A stretch of 64,000 nt of DNA from JAPOUP01 sp965201085 (GTDB taxonomy: Bacteria; Pseudomonadota; Alphaproteobacteria; Rhodobacterales; Rhodobacteraceae). Made by a program: the position numbers and the translations under genes. The notes under the pieces are model-generated. The model was not told the DNA's origin. It made no database searches and worked only from the letters and a program-made list of their open reading frames with translations. The stretch lies in contig CBDAVS010000047.1 of assembly GCA_965201085.1 (NCBI GenBank), positions 186,001 to 250,000 of the forward strand. Direction: 5' to 3'. Shown here piece by piece: positions 9,130-17,954 of the stretch (position 1 is the stretch's first letter; each line of letters begins with the position of its first letter).

Positions 9130-10199
9130 CAAAGACGTGACACCACCTCCGTTATGCGGTCGGCGGCGCGGTTAAGATCGGAATCGCCGAGATCTTCGAG
9201 TCCGATTTCCTCGGATACGGTCGCTTCCCGGCCCGAACGTGACTTATCGTACCGAGTGTCATAATGCCGTCGCATCAAGTCCGCGGCCAAAGCTTCGAAT
9301 CGTCCGACCGCCACCAGATCCTGCCACACCCTTACCTGCGCGTGCCCATGGAATCTCCTGAGTTCCGAAAGGGTGCCCTTGAGAACGGATCGGTCAGCGG
9401 TCAGATCAGCGTAGGCCCGGGAGAGATACCGGGCACGGGCGTCAAGTGGTGCCGACAGTCCGATCCTGGGAGCGGCGCACATCGAACGCCAGAGTGACTT
9501 TGGCACCTGCAGATCGCCCACCCTGCTTGATTCCGCCTCCATCACCGTCACGCGATCTGGGTCGAGACCGACAAGAGCCTTCGCCAACGCGCTCTCGAAG
9601 GATTTCTGTGTCGGCTGAGCACCTCCGACAGCACCGAACAGTGACCCACGATGAGAGGCAAAACCCTCCAGGTCCAGGGTCTGAACCCCGCGTACCGATA
9701 GCCTGCGCAGAAGTTCGGTCTTGGCGGTCCCGGTATTTCCATCAAGCAACACCAGACGGTGAGGCAGCGGAAAGTCGCTCAGCATCGCAACCACAAGACG
9801 GCGATAGCTTCGATACCCACCCTCCAGAAGCTCGACGCGCCATCCGATCCGCGTGAGAATCGATGCGAACGACCCCGAGCGCTGCCCGCCCCGCCAGCAA
9901 TAGACGAGAGGGTGCCAATCCCCGGTCCTTTCGTTGAGGACGCCCTCGATATGGTTGGCCGCGTTTCGGGCGACGAGCGCCGCGCCAACCATACGCGCCC
10001 TGAACGGTGACTCCCGCGTGTAGATCGTGCCAACCCGAGCGCGCTCGTCATCGGACAGAACCGGTAAGGAAAGGGCGCCCGGAATATGGTCAACGGCAAA
10101 TTCCGCCTGTGAACGCACATCGAGAATGTCATCGAAGGGCGCGGCGAGAATTTCATCCAAGCTGGTGAGTCTGAACGTCATGCAATCAAGTTTACCCAT
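9126..10199 (-). CDS. mnmH: tRNA 2-selenouridine synthase
   Basis: MnmH (SelU/YbbB) replaces sulfur by selenium at the wobble 2-thiouridine of certain tRNAs, using selenophosphate. The 357-residue product has an N-terminal rhodanese domain whose catalytic loop is YCWRGGQRSGS (near residue 98), then a P-loop domain with LLDGNTGTAKTELL, as in the family. The start is at 10199; a second Met seven codons in is possible. The stop codon shares the bases CTAG with the stop of the convergent selD gene, a 4-base tail-to-tail overlap. The adjacency with selD is strong support for function. Confidence 0.92.
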   Translation of the reverse strand: MGKLDCMTFRLTSLDEILAAPFDDILDVRSQAEFAVDHIPGALSLPVLSDDERARVGTIYTRESPFRARMVGAALVARNAANHIEGVLNERTGDWHPLVYCWRGGQRSGSFASILTRIGWRVELLEGGYRSYRRLVVAMLSDFPLPHRLVLLDGNTGTAKTELLRRLSVRGVQTLDLEGFASHRGSLFGAVGGAQPTQKSFESALAKALVGLDPDRVTVMEAESSRVGDLQVPKSLWRSMCAAPRIGLSAPLDARARYLSRAYADLTADRSVLKGTLSELRRFHGHAQVRVWQDLVAVGRFEALAADLMRRHYDTRYDKSRSGREATVSEEIGLEDLGDSDLNRAADRITEVVSRLC

Positions 10200-10450
10200 A
10201 TGCGCCGGGGTTAACCAACACCCGGCCCGACCTCACAGCCGCGCACGGCTGTCGCTGAGTCCCTGTCCCGCGACCAAGCGCACACGCCAGCATAGTCCGG
10301 CCGATTATCCCCAGAATCACGGTTCATAAGTGGAGTTCAGAGGTCGGTCGGTATACCCGGTCTCGTTTCCAAGCCGTATCGGGAGAAGCCTGTACATGCC
10401 GAATGTTCAGGAGAGGTTGATCCGGCTCGCGTCGATATGGCTTTCGGATT

Positions 10451-11254
10451 TCATCCAAAGTCACACGTCACTTGCCCGAACGGGCCAAAATCCGCTTGGA
10501 TTTGGCTGCCAGACGGTGCCTCGACCGGTCTTACGAAGCTGCCCGACAACACCACCTGCCCGGAATCGATGCCCTGCCCATATTGTCCCAGCCTGTTGGC
10601 GAGCCAAGTCACCGACAGCACGGGATCATCCAGCACGCCGGCCCCAAGCCCCGTCTCCTCCACCTCACCATTCCTCCCGACGATCGCACCAACCCAACGC
10701 AGATCGACATTCTCGACCTTATGGCGTTCGTTGCCCAGCACGATACCCGCATTCGCGGCGTTGTCCGCTATGGTATCGTATATACGACGCGAATCGCCTG
10801 TCTGTGGGTCCCGCCGGACAATCCGTGTGTCTAGAATTTCCAATGCCGCCACGACATGATCCGTCGCATCGAGGACGTCCTCACAGGTAACTCCCGGTCC
10901 GCGCAATGATTTCCTGGTGACGAAAGCGATCTCGGCCTCGATCCTAGGTTCGATGAACCTGCCTTCAGACACGGTGGCGCCATTCGCGAAGACCATATCG
11001 TCGAACAGGAGCCCGCTATCAGGTATATCAATTCCAAGCGCATCCCGCATGGCCTTGCTGGTCAGTCCGATCTTCCACCCGATCACCGAAGCTCCCGCCG
11101 CCAGCTTGCGTAAACACAGATCCGCCTGAATCTCGTAGGCGTCATCCATCGTCATTTCCGGATGCTTTCGGGTAAGCAGGCCAATCTGACGGCGATAGCG
11201 CTCCGCTTCGAAAAGCGCCGCGCCGGCAGAGGTGACCTCTTCCGGGCTCAGCAT
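10451..11254 (-). CDS. hpaH: 2-oxo-hept-4-ene-1,7-dioate hydratase
   Basis: HpaH adds water to 2-oxo-hept-4-ene-1,7-dioate in homoprotocatechuate (3,4-dihydroxyphenylacetate) meta-cleavage. The 267-residue length fits the family. Characteristic segments are VIGWKIGLTSKAMRDALG, IEPRIEAEIAFV (metal-site Glu residues) and the C-terminal SGSFVRPVEAPSG. It is the last gene of the hpaF-E-D-G-H operon, and its start overlaps the hpaG stop by 7 bases. The next step in the pathway, the HpaI aldolase, would be expected downstream but is not found in the window. Confidence 0.9.
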   Translation of the reverse strand: MLSPEEVTSAGAALFEAERYRRQIGLLTRKHPEMTMDDAYEIQADLCLRKLAAGASVIGWKIGLTSKAMRDALGIDIPDSGLLFDDMVFANGATVSEGRFIEPRIEAEIAFVTRKSLRGPGVTCEDVLDATDHVVAALEILDTRIVRRDPQTGDSRRIYDTIADNAANAGIVLGNERHKVENVDLRWVGAIVGRNGEVEETGLGAGVLDDPVLSVTWLANRLGQYGQGIDSGQVVLSGSFVRPVEAPSGSQIQADFGPFGQVTCDFG

Positions 11255-12123
11255 TCGTCGACCACCCCGTTTCGAAGGACGCCGATGCCTTCCGCCTCCA
11301 CCTCAATTTGGTCGCCGGGTTGTAGAAATTCAGGCGGTTCCAAACGGGCACCCGCCCCCGTGGGCGTGCCGGTAACAATGATGTCACCCGGTACGAGGGT
11401 CGTGAATGTCGAAATATATTCGATCTGCCTCGGCACCGAAAACAGCATCCGGCCAGTACGGTCATCCTGCCTGACCCGCCCGTTGACACGCGTTGTCAGA
11501 CGAATGTCCTCCAACTGTGACGGATCCTCGAACGGAACGAGCCAAGGCCCCATGGAACCCGAACATTCCCAGTTCTTGCCCTGGGTGACATTGAATTTCG
11601 CATGCCTCACCCAATCACGAATCGTACCCTCGTTGCACAGTGTCAGCGCGGTGATGTGTCCGAAAGCGTCCTGTCGGGGGATTCGGCGCCCCGCCTTGCC
11701 AATCACGATCGCGACCTCGCCTTCGTAATCAAGCCTATCGGACTCAAACGGGCGGACCAGCGGACTTTCATGACCAACGAATGAACGGGCGAAACGGGGA
11801 AACAGGGACATAAATGCGGGCGCTTCTTTACCGTCCCTGTATTCGGCGTTGCGATCCGGATAGTTAACGCCAACGCAGATTATTTTCTCGGGCGCCGGGA
11901 TCGGGATCTCGAACTCCCATTCCGAATGCGTCGCCTGACGGCCTGTGGCCGCACGGACCAATTCCCTCAATCCTCCATCCGCGAGGACCTCGCTTAGGCT
12001 TGGCCAATGCGGAAACTCCGGCGAAAGCGCGACGAAACCGCTTCGGTCCACCACTCCGTACAGCCTTTGACCTTCCACCCGAACTGTTGCGATTCCCGTC
12101 ACCTCCGCTCCACTTCCAATCAT
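11248..12123 (-). CDS. hpaG: Fumarylacetoacetate-hydrolase family decarboxylase/isomerase, HpaG type
   Basis: HpaG converts 5-oxopent-3-ene-1,2,5-tricarboxylate to 2-oxo-hept-4-ene-1,7-dioate by decarboxylation and isomerisation. The 291-residue protein carries the FAH-domain signature: EKIICVGVNYPDRNAEY, the metal-binding DYEGEVAIVIGKAGRRI, and VTGTPTGAGARLEPPEFL. Escherichia coli HpaG has two fused FAH domains; this protein has the length of one FAH domain plus an N-terminal cap, so it may do only part of the reaction or act as an oligomer. The position between hpaD and hpaH supports the role. Confidence 0.85.
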   Translation of the reverse strand: MIGSGAEVTGIATVRVEGQRLYGVVDRSGFVALSPEFPHWPSLSEVLADGGLRELVRAATGRQATHSEWEFEIPIPAPEKIICVGVNYPDRNAEYRDGKEAPAFMSLFPRFARSFVGHESPLVRPFESDRLDYEGEVAIVIGKAGRRIPRQDAFGHITALTLCNEGTIRDWVRHAKFNVTQGKNWECSGSMGPWLVPFEDPSQLEDIRLTTRVNGRVRQDDRTGRMLFSVPRQIEYISTFTTLVPGDIIVTGTPTGAGARLEPPEFLQPGDQIEVEAEGIGVLRNGVVDEC

Positions 12124-12150
12124 GGTTTTCGGTTTCCCCGTCCGCGACGT

Positions 12151-13131
12151 TCAAGGTGCGATGATCGGCTGCGCCGTCAGCGTAGGCTCTTTCGGCTGCG
12201 TATCCGCGAAGACGCTCCCCTCCTCGAACCAGGATCTTGGCGCGGGGGCACCCCATAAAGTCTGGCGCTGGGGATCCTTCAGATCCCACCTTATCGGCTC
12301 GTGGTCAGGATCGACCGTCTGGTAATCCGAACAGTAAAACTCGATTCGGTTTAGATCGGGATCGCGCACGTAAAGGAAGAAGGCGTTGGAAATACCATGT
12401 CGCCCGGGTCCACGTTCAATGGCTTCGAGCCAGCCGGTTGTCGACATGATGTCCAGCAGGTCGATGATGTTAAGCGGATTGGCTGTCCAGAACGCCGAAT
12501 GGTGCAGCCGAGGGCCAACACCGTTGGTGAAGGCGATATCATGCACGCCGCCCTTTCGGTGCATCCAGACCGCCCAGCATTTCCCTGACTCCGGATCCTC
12601 TGTATACTCGGTCGTACGGAATCCCAAACGGTTGTAGAACGCCACCTGCGCGTCAACATCGGCCGAAAACAGGTTGAAGTGATCGATCCGTAGTGCCTTG
12701 ACCCCACGATAGAGTCCGTATTTCTGGTGAATTGGTTCCAGTCGATCCATCTTCACATAGAATTCCAGCGGCACGCCCCAAGGATCGCGTGTTCGCACGA
12801 CACGCCCCATGAACGGCCGCTCCACCCAAGCCACCGGCAGCCCTTCCCGAGCGAACCAGGCCGCGGCGGTGTAAAGATCGGAATCGCCATGGAGCCTGAA
12901 CCCCAATACGCCGATCTCCGCCTTTTCCACCTGCACCAGAGCGATACTGTGGTGTCCGCGCTCCTCCATCGCGCGCAGATAGAGGACACCCGGCTCCTCA
13001 TGCGTTACCTGAAGACCCAGCAGATCCACGTAGAACTCTCGCGACCTCGCAAGGTCGGTCACACGGTATTCCACATGGGACAGCCGAACGATGTTGAACG
13101 GTGGATGTAGCATCGGATCCGGGACAGGCAT
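12151..13131 (-). CDS. hpaD: 3,4-dihydroxyphenylacetate 2,3-dioxygenase
   Basis: The enzyme opens the aromatic ring of homoprotocatechuate by extradiol cleavage, using iron or manganese. The 326-residue product is a two-module VOC protein. It begins with LSHVEYRVTDLARSREFYVD (first module, first metal-site-like His). The second module is LRIDHFNLFSADVDAQVAFY, with the later HHSAFWTAN and the metal-site Glu in NRIEFYCSDY. That layout matches the type I extradiol enzymes of the Brevibacterium/Arthrobacter HPCD group rather than the LigB-type enzyme of enteric bacteria. It is third in the hpa operon, 31 bases after hpaE. Confidence 0.9.
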   Translation of the reverse strand: MPVPDPMLHPPFNIVRLSHVEYRVTDLARSREFYVDLLGLQVTHEEPGVLYLRAMEERGHHSIALVQVEKAEIGVLGFRLHGDSDLYTAAAWFAREGLPVAWVERPFMGRVVRTRDPWGVPLEFYVKMDRLEPIHQKYGLYRGVKALRIDHFNLFSADVDAQVAFYNRLGFRTTEYTEDPESGKCWAVWMHRKGGVHDIAFTNGVGPRLHHSAFWTANPLNIIDLLDIMSTTGWLEAIERGPGRHGISNAFFLYVRDPDLNRIEFYCSDYQTVDPDHEPIRWDLKDPQRQTLWGAPAPRSWFEEGSVFADTQPKEPTLTAQPIIAP

Positions 13132-13162
13132 ATGCTTGCTCCTTGAATTTACCGCACGGCTT

Positions 13163-14680
13163 TCAGCGGGATTTTCCTAACCGCGGAATATGATGTGCAC
13201 CGAGAGCGAATCCGATGTGTTTCTGTTCCATATAGAATTCGAATGACCAATCGCCACCATCACGGCCAATCCCACTCGACTTGACCCCACCGAACGGCGT
13301 CGGAAGGTGGCGCACATTCTCCGAATTCACCCATATCATGCCAGCTTCAAGTCTGTCGGCAAAGCGCAGCGCCCGCATAAGGTCATTGGTCCAAACATAG
13401 CCGGCCAGACCGAACGCCACACCATTGGCGATTTCGAGCGCTTCGTTCTCCGTCTCGAACGGAATCACCGTTAACACCGGACCGAATATCTCTTCCTGGG
13501 AGATTCGCATGCCGGGTTTTGCAGCGGTGATCAGCGTCGGGCGCACGTAATACCCGCGGTCTCCCACCCGTTCGCCGCCGGCGACGATCAGGGCCCCCTC
13601 CTGTCGCGCCACATCGAAATAGGAGATCACTTTGTCGAGATGACCTCCACTGATGAGCGGACCGATCTCCGTGTCGGGATCCATTGGATGGCCGACCTTG
13701 ATGGCGTTAATGCGCTCGATAAGTTTCGCGATAAAGTCTTCGGCGATGTCCGACTGAATCAGGAGCCGGGAGGACGAAGTGCAGCGTTCCCCGTTCAACG
13801 AATAGATCATGAAGAGCACCGCATCCAACGCCCGTTCAAGATCCGCGTCATTGAACACCACCACCGGATTCTTGCCACCAAGCTCAAAATGAACACGTTT
13901 AAGCGTATCCGCGCCTTGCCGCATGATCGAGCTGCCGGTCCTGGACTCGCCCACGAAGGCGATCGCTTTGATGTCCGGATGCTCGGTCAATGCCCGACCC
14001 GCGTCCTCTCCATATCCGTTCACAACGTTCCAGACTCCCGGCGGAATCCCAGATTCATGCGCGATCTCGGCGAGAATACCCGCCGTCACCGGTGACAGTT
14101 CAGCGGGTTTGTGCACGATCGTGCACCCCGCTGCCAACGCGGGTGCGATTTTCCATGTCGACAGCATGAAGGGCGTGTTCCACGGAGTGATGACACCTAC
14201 CGGCCCGATCGGCACCCGGGTGGTGATGTTCAGAAGGGTCCGCGACGGAAGCGTCTGGCCATCCCTAGCGGCGGGTGCCCGATCGGCGAAAAACCGGAAA
14301 TTCTCCGCACCCCGAAGAGCGGCCTTTGACATGAAGCGGATCGGCTGCCCTGTATCCCAGCTTTCGCAAAGCGCGATTTCCTCGGCACGCTCGACGATCC
14401 GGTCAGCGATCCGACGGAGGATTTTCCTACGTTCCTCACCCGGAAGTTCCCTCCAGGCCGGAAACGCGTACCTTGCGGCTCTGGCCGCGGCATCGATGTC
14501 ATCGGCACCGCCTTTGGCAACCTCGCAGATCACGCTGCCGTCAACGGGACTTTCGGAGCGGAACACCGCATTGGAAGCCGATGTGACCGATTCGCCACCG
14601 ATCAGGTTTAGCGAACCCTTGGTCCTGACCGGTTCCAGATAGGTGTCAAGCCTGCCCACGCTGTCCTGCAGTTCAGCCAT
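13163..14680 (-). CDS. hpaE: 5-carboxymethyl-2-hydroxymuconate semialdehyde dehydrogenase
   Basis: This NAD-dependent aldehyde dehydrogenase oxidises the ring-cleavage product in the homoprotocatechuate pathway. The 505-residue protein has the family landmarks: TPWNTPFMLSTWKIAPALAAG, the general-base Glu in FELGGKNPVVVF, the catalytic Cys in NGERCTSSSRLL, and EEIFGPVLTVIPF. The ATG at 14680 was chosen because gaaggcaagga lies just upstream and the family starts here; a longer frame to 14758 would run deep into hpaF. It overlaps the hpaF stop by 8 bases, consistent with translational coupling. Confidence 0.93.
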   Translation of the reverse strand: MAELQDSVGRLDTYLEPVRTKGSLNLIGGESVTSASNAVFRSESPVDGSVICEVAKGGADDIDAAARAARYAFPAWRELPGEERRKILRRIADRIVERAEEIALCESWDTGQPIRFMSKAALRGAENFRFFADRAPAARDGQTLPSRTLLNITTRVPIGPVGVITPWNTPFMLSTWKIAPALAAGCTIVHKPAELSPVTAGILAEIAHESGIPPGVWNVVNGYGEDAGRALTEHPDIKAIAFVGESRTGSSIMRQGADTLKRVHFELGGKNPVVVFNDADLERALDAVLFMIYSLNGERCTSSSRLLIQSDIAEDFIAKLIERINAIKVGHPMDPDTEIGPLISGGHLDKVISYFDVARQEGALIVAGGERVGDRGYYVRPTLITAAKPGMRISQEEIFGPVLTVIPFETENEALEIANGVAFGLAGYVWTNDLMRALRFADRLEAGMIWVNSENVRHLPTPFGGVKSSGIGRDGGDWSFEFYMEQKHIGFALGAHHIPRLGKSR

Positions 14681-15071
14681 TCCTTGCCTTCCTTTCGATC
14701 CAACCGCCGACGGTATTGATTTTCGGAGCCAGCTTCGCGTCGATTTCCCGGACTTCAAGCGACACCATCACCGGTTGCGCCGCGATGACATCCGCGAGGT
14801 ACGTTTTCGCCGCATCGAAGAGCGAAGCCGCCACCTGTTCCTTCACCTCCTGCGGTCGCCCCTCGCGCAGACGCACCGAGATATCGACATATCCATGGGC
14901 CGGGTCGCCATCCGCGATCGCGACATGGTCGGCCTTGAACGCACGGACGCGCACACCGGATTCGGGCAACGCCCGAAGGCTGGACGCTCGGATGCGGAGT
15001 GCCTCGCAGAGCCCGGAGATATCCGCCACCGTCTCCAGATTGGCGGAGTAGTCGATGATCAGATGTGGCAT
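14673..15071 (-). CDS. hpaF: 5-carboxymethyl-2-hydroxymuconate delta-isomerase
   Basis: HpaF (CHMI) isomerises 5-carboxymethyl-2-hydroxymuconate and belongs to the tautomerase superfamily, which uses the N-terminal Pro. The product is 132 residues and begins MPHLIIDYSANLE, so the catalytic Pro follows the Met. VRAFKADHVAIADGDPAHGY and DISVRLREGRP fit the family. It is the first gene of the hpa operon, preceded by a promoter with a palindrome over the -10 box and by the divergent regulator gene hpaR. Confidence 0.9.
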   Translation of the reverse strand: MPHLIIDYSANLETVADISGLCEALRIRASSLRALPESGVRVRAFKADHVAIADGDPAHGYVDISVRLREGRPQEVKEQVAASLFDAAKTYLADVIAAQPVMVSLEVREIDAKLAPKINTVGGWIERKARNG

Positions 15072-15086
15072 GGTTCACCTCTTTGC

Positions 15087-15119
15087 TTAACATGTTAAAC
15101 GATGTATCGGCAACGTCAA
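15087..15119 (-). promoter_or_regulatory. hpaF promoter with palindromic operator
   Basis: On the minus strand a -35-like TTGACG (plus-strand 15114-15119) and a -10-like TAACAT (15092-15097) are 16 bases apart, upstream of hpaF. The -10 lies inside the perfect 12-base palindrome TTAACATGTTAA (15087-15098). A MarR-family repressor gene, hpaR, is transcribed away from here. A dimer bound at the palindrome would block the promoter, so this is the probable HpaR operator. The sites are seen in the sequence; the binding protein is inferred. Confidence 0.65.
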
Positions 15120-15167
15120 TGGTGAGCGTTCCGAACTTGGACTGTGAAGGTTTGAAGCATCGGTGAA

Positions 15168-15641
15168 GTGTCGGATATGAATTCATTCACTGGTCCCGCG
15201 ACCAACACCCGTATGCAGGATCTGAGGGCGACATCGCGGTCCCTACCCATTGCGCTTCTACGCGCAAGGGAACGTATCATGGGTCCGATTCGGACAATGC
15301 TTGCGGAGGCAAACGTAACGGAACAGCAGTGGCGTGTGCTTCGCGTTCTTGAGGAGCGGGGGGCCTCCGACGCAACCGGTGTGGCAAAAGCCGCCTGTGT
15401 GCTGATGCCGAGCCTCACAAGGATCATCCAGAGTCTGGAGCGGAAGGGATATTGTGTCCGCTGCGTCGATTCCGATGACCGTCGACGCGCGATGATCGAG
15501 ATAACGGGTGCGGGCCGAGCGGTGGTCGAGGACAACATTACCGAAAGCAACCGTATTTTCGCTGAACTCGAAGCTCAATTCGGCAAGAACAGACTCGAAA
15601 GGCTTCTGGATATGCTAAGCGATCTGAGTGGCCAGGACTGA
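15168..15641 (+). CDS. hpaR: Homoprotocatechuate degradation operon regulator, MarR family
   Basis: The 157-residue protein is a MarR-family winged-helix regulator, closest in pattern to HpaR. It has LPIALLRARERIMGPIRTML, then VTEQQWRVLRVLEERGASDATGVAKAACVLMPSLTRIIQSLE (helix-turn-helix region) and a wing with RCVDSDDRRRAMIEITGAGR. It is divergent from hpaF and most likely represses the operon until a pathway aromatic binds. Reading starts at the GTG at 15168; the ATG three codons later is an equally good start. Confidence 0.88.
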   Translation: MSDMNSFTGPATNTRMQDLRATSRSLPIALLRARERIMGPIRTMLAEANVTEQQWRVLRVLEERGASDATGVAKAACVLMPSLTRIIQSLERKGYCVRCVDSDDRRRAMIEITGAGRAVVEDNITESNRIFAELEAQFGKNRLERLLDMLSDLSGQD

Positions 15642-15716
15642 TCATTCGATCATGTAACTCGCCCCAATACGGATTGGTTCCCGCTTACCGGTCTCCATTC
15701 TTTGGGGTGGCCAATC

Positions 15717-16946
15717 GAGCTATGCCCGAAAGTTGGTGACGGGGCCGATCCGATCAGGCGGCGGCGCTTTCCTGTATTGTCCCGTCACTGAGCACAACCC
15801 CCTTATGACCTCCGGGAGCCGGTTCGGCGCCGGGAGCCTGCGCCGGCTGTCCTTCGCGGACATCATGAGGCGGCGAACCATCGGAAGGGCGGTCTTTCGG
15901 CTCAGGCAGCCCCGGGTCCTGCGGGTCCGGCCGCGAACGGTGGAGAACACGCTCCCGGTGGGGTCCGTGGTCCCGATGTGCCTGCGGCGCTCCGCCGGGA
16001 AATGGTGGAAGGCGGGAAGCCCGTCCCGGTCCCTGACCGGCCTGTCCACGGCCTTCCCGTATTTCACGCCGTGGTTTCCGACGAAGCGGTCGAAGGCCGC
16101 GTTGGCGCCGTCCTTCGTCCCGGCCATCCGGATTCCATGAATATCCGACCTGTCCCGTTCCCTGAGCGACCCGGGCGGCGACCCGGTGACGTCGGCGGTC
16201 CCATGGACCCGTCCATGACGGCGGGGACGTCCTTCCCACCATACCCGTCGGCCCCGGTCACCGCGTGCATACGCCGGCGGTCGCCGTCCGGACGGGGCGT
16301 GAAACAGCCCCCGTCCGCCCATACGTACACGAAACGCCTGCCGTTTGGATTCCTCTTACGTCGGGTCCCGTACCCCTCCTTCCGGGTCGCCCCGTCACCG
16401 TCGAGGAGGACAGCCCCTCCGTGTCCGGCCCGGGAAACGCCGCGGTCGCCTCTCCGAAGTCACCCGGCGGGATGCCCCCGGGATACAGCCGGTGCGGCGG
16501 GTCCCCGCCCGACTTCGTCTTTCCCGGTGCAGGGCGGCACGATGGACGACCGGAACCCGATCCCGTCGCCGCCGGCGACGCCGGCCTTCCGGTCCCGCAC
16601 GCACGGAACCTCGACCGGCACCCGGCCGGTCCCCGTCATCACCTCCCGCTCCGGCGGGGTCCCGTGGCGCACCACGCACCCGCGCCCCTGTTCGTCAACG
16701 AGGTGCCCGTGCCGCGCCGGGAAATCCGCGGCCCCGGCCCGGACGGCGGCGCCGGGCAGCACCCCCGCTCCGGCCCCGATCACCTCCGCCGCGGATCCGG
16801 TGGAAACCCCGATGGACGCTCGAACCGTGTCACCGTGGACCCGGTCATGTGGCATATCCCGCTTCCCATCGAGAATTGATGGCGTTACGCAACCGCCTTG
16901 ACATGCCGTCCTGCACGCCCCGTCACCAACTTTCGGGCAGAACTCT
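15717..16946 (-). mobile_element. Decayed IS256-family element, copy B
   Basis: The inverted ends are the same as in copy A (gcccgaaagttggtgacggg near 15723, and its reverse near 16921-16938). A perfect 8-bp target duplication GGCCAATC lies at 15709-15716 and 16947-16954. The transposase reads on the minus strand and is more complete than in copy A. The N-terminal part AEVIGAGAGVLPGAAVRA and RHGTPPEREVMTGTGRVPV lies near 16640-16800. A middle piece MYVWADGG is near 16310, and the C-terminal third is nearly identical to copy A. Several frameshifts make it non-functional. It sits between the convergent hpaR and molybdopterin-binding genes without interrupting either. Confidence 0.87.
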
Positions 16947-16961
16947 GGCCAATCTCCAGAG

Positions 16962-17954
16962 CTATCCGGTTCGTTTTCGAGGGTGTGGCCTTTTGGGACT
17001 CTCCTTCAAAAGCCCACCGACTCCCATCGCCGCGATTTCCACATCACCAACCTCCAGACCGCAGCAAACCCGTTCCAACACCCAATCAGCACCGTTCAGT
17101 GCGGGAGAGCGCGCGCAACCCGGTAATCCGATCACCGGCCTGTCGCCCTGATGGCCGATAAACAGCAGATTACCCGGATCGACCGGCATTCCGAACCGGA
17201 TAACCACTCCGCCCGCGGCGCGAACCGCTTTCGGCGCCACATCCCTTGGATCCGAGGTCGCCGACGCGGTCAGGATCAGAAGCAATTCCGCATTCGAGTT
17301 GGTCACCGCCTCCGCCAGAGGCCCCGTCCGATGCGGGACCGTCAACACTTCACTTAAATGTATGCCAAGTGCATCAAGCCTATGGCGGATTGCGCTCTCC
17401 CCCTTGCCCGGTCCAGATCCGGTATCGGTCTGGATCAAGGCCGCATCCCTGATCTTCACCGGCTGCACCCGTACCGACTCCCGCACGAGATCCATCACCC
17501 TTTGGATCGAAGTTCGGACAATCCCGTAGGATATGATCTTGATCGTCGCTACCAGCCCACCGACCCTTGTACGGGCCAGTGGTGGTAAGGTTGCGATGGT
17601 GACCAGCGGATCAACCTGATTCGCGTCCTCGATCCTTTCAACGTCCAATTTCAGGACGCCCGGTAAGCTCGCATAGACATTAACCCGACCCGTGCTGGCG
17701 TCTGTTAACCGAAGTCCAGCAGCGGCAGGATCCGTGACCATCGCCCGCGCAATCAGAGACGCGGCGGTATCTTCACCGAGATCGTCGGCATCCAGTCGCG
17801 CCACGATCACCTCACGTAATCCGACCTCCCGAATCAACGACAGGTCGGAGGCGTTGAGAATTCGTCCTTTGCGTAGCCTTTTACCGCTAACCGCAAGCGA
17901 ATGGGCCAAAACCGCACCCTCGGCTTCCGAAATCGGGACCGATCCGAATTTCAT
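16962..17954 (-). CDS. Molybdopterin-binding (MoaB/Mog-domain) protein
   Basis: The 330-residue protein resembles the molybdopterin-binding proteins found next to XdhC/CoxI genes. It begins KFGSVPISEAEGAVLAHSL (a MoeA-like entry) and contains the MoCF/Mog domain with ALIQTDTGSGPGKGESAIRHRL, HRTGPLAEAV, LLILTASATSDPRDVAPKAV and NLLFIGHQGDRPVIGLPGCARSP. Many homologues carry a C-terminal MobA-like nucleotidyltransferase domain; this one stops after LLKESPKRPHPRKRTG and lacks it. The stop codon lies 8 bases beyond the IS256 target duplication, so the IS did not cause the shorter form. It overlaps the upstream XdhC-like gene by 4 bases and probably helps mature a molybdenum hydroxylase encoded elsewhere. 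Confidence 0.8.
   Translation of the reverse strand: MKFGSVPISEAEGAVLAHSLAVSGKRLRKGRILNASDLSLIREVGLREVIVARLDADDLGEDTAASLIARAMVTDPAAAGLRLTDASTGRVNVYASLPGVLKLDVERIEDANQVDPLVTIATLPPLARTRVGGLVATIKIISYGIVRTSIQRVMDLVRESVRVQPVKIRDAALIQTDTGSGPGKGESAIRHRLDALGIHLSEVLTVPHRTGPLAEAVTNSNAELLLILTASATSDPRDVAPKAVRAAGGVVIRFGMPVDPGNLLFIGHQGDRPVIGLPGCARSPALNGADWVLERVCCGLEVGDVEIAAMGVGGLLKESPKRPHPRKRTG

Noticed and set aside
16265..17161. Several 200-300 residue frames over the IS256-like copy B
   Set aside because: They are Pro/Arg-rich translations of a GC-rich decayed element read on the wrong strand.
16962..17954. Molybdopterin-binding gene truncated by the IS256-like copy B
   Set aside because: The TAG stop at 16962-16964 lies outside the 8-bp target duplication, in host sequence, so the gene already ended there before the IS arrived. 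The missing MobA-like domain is a natural short form or an older loss.
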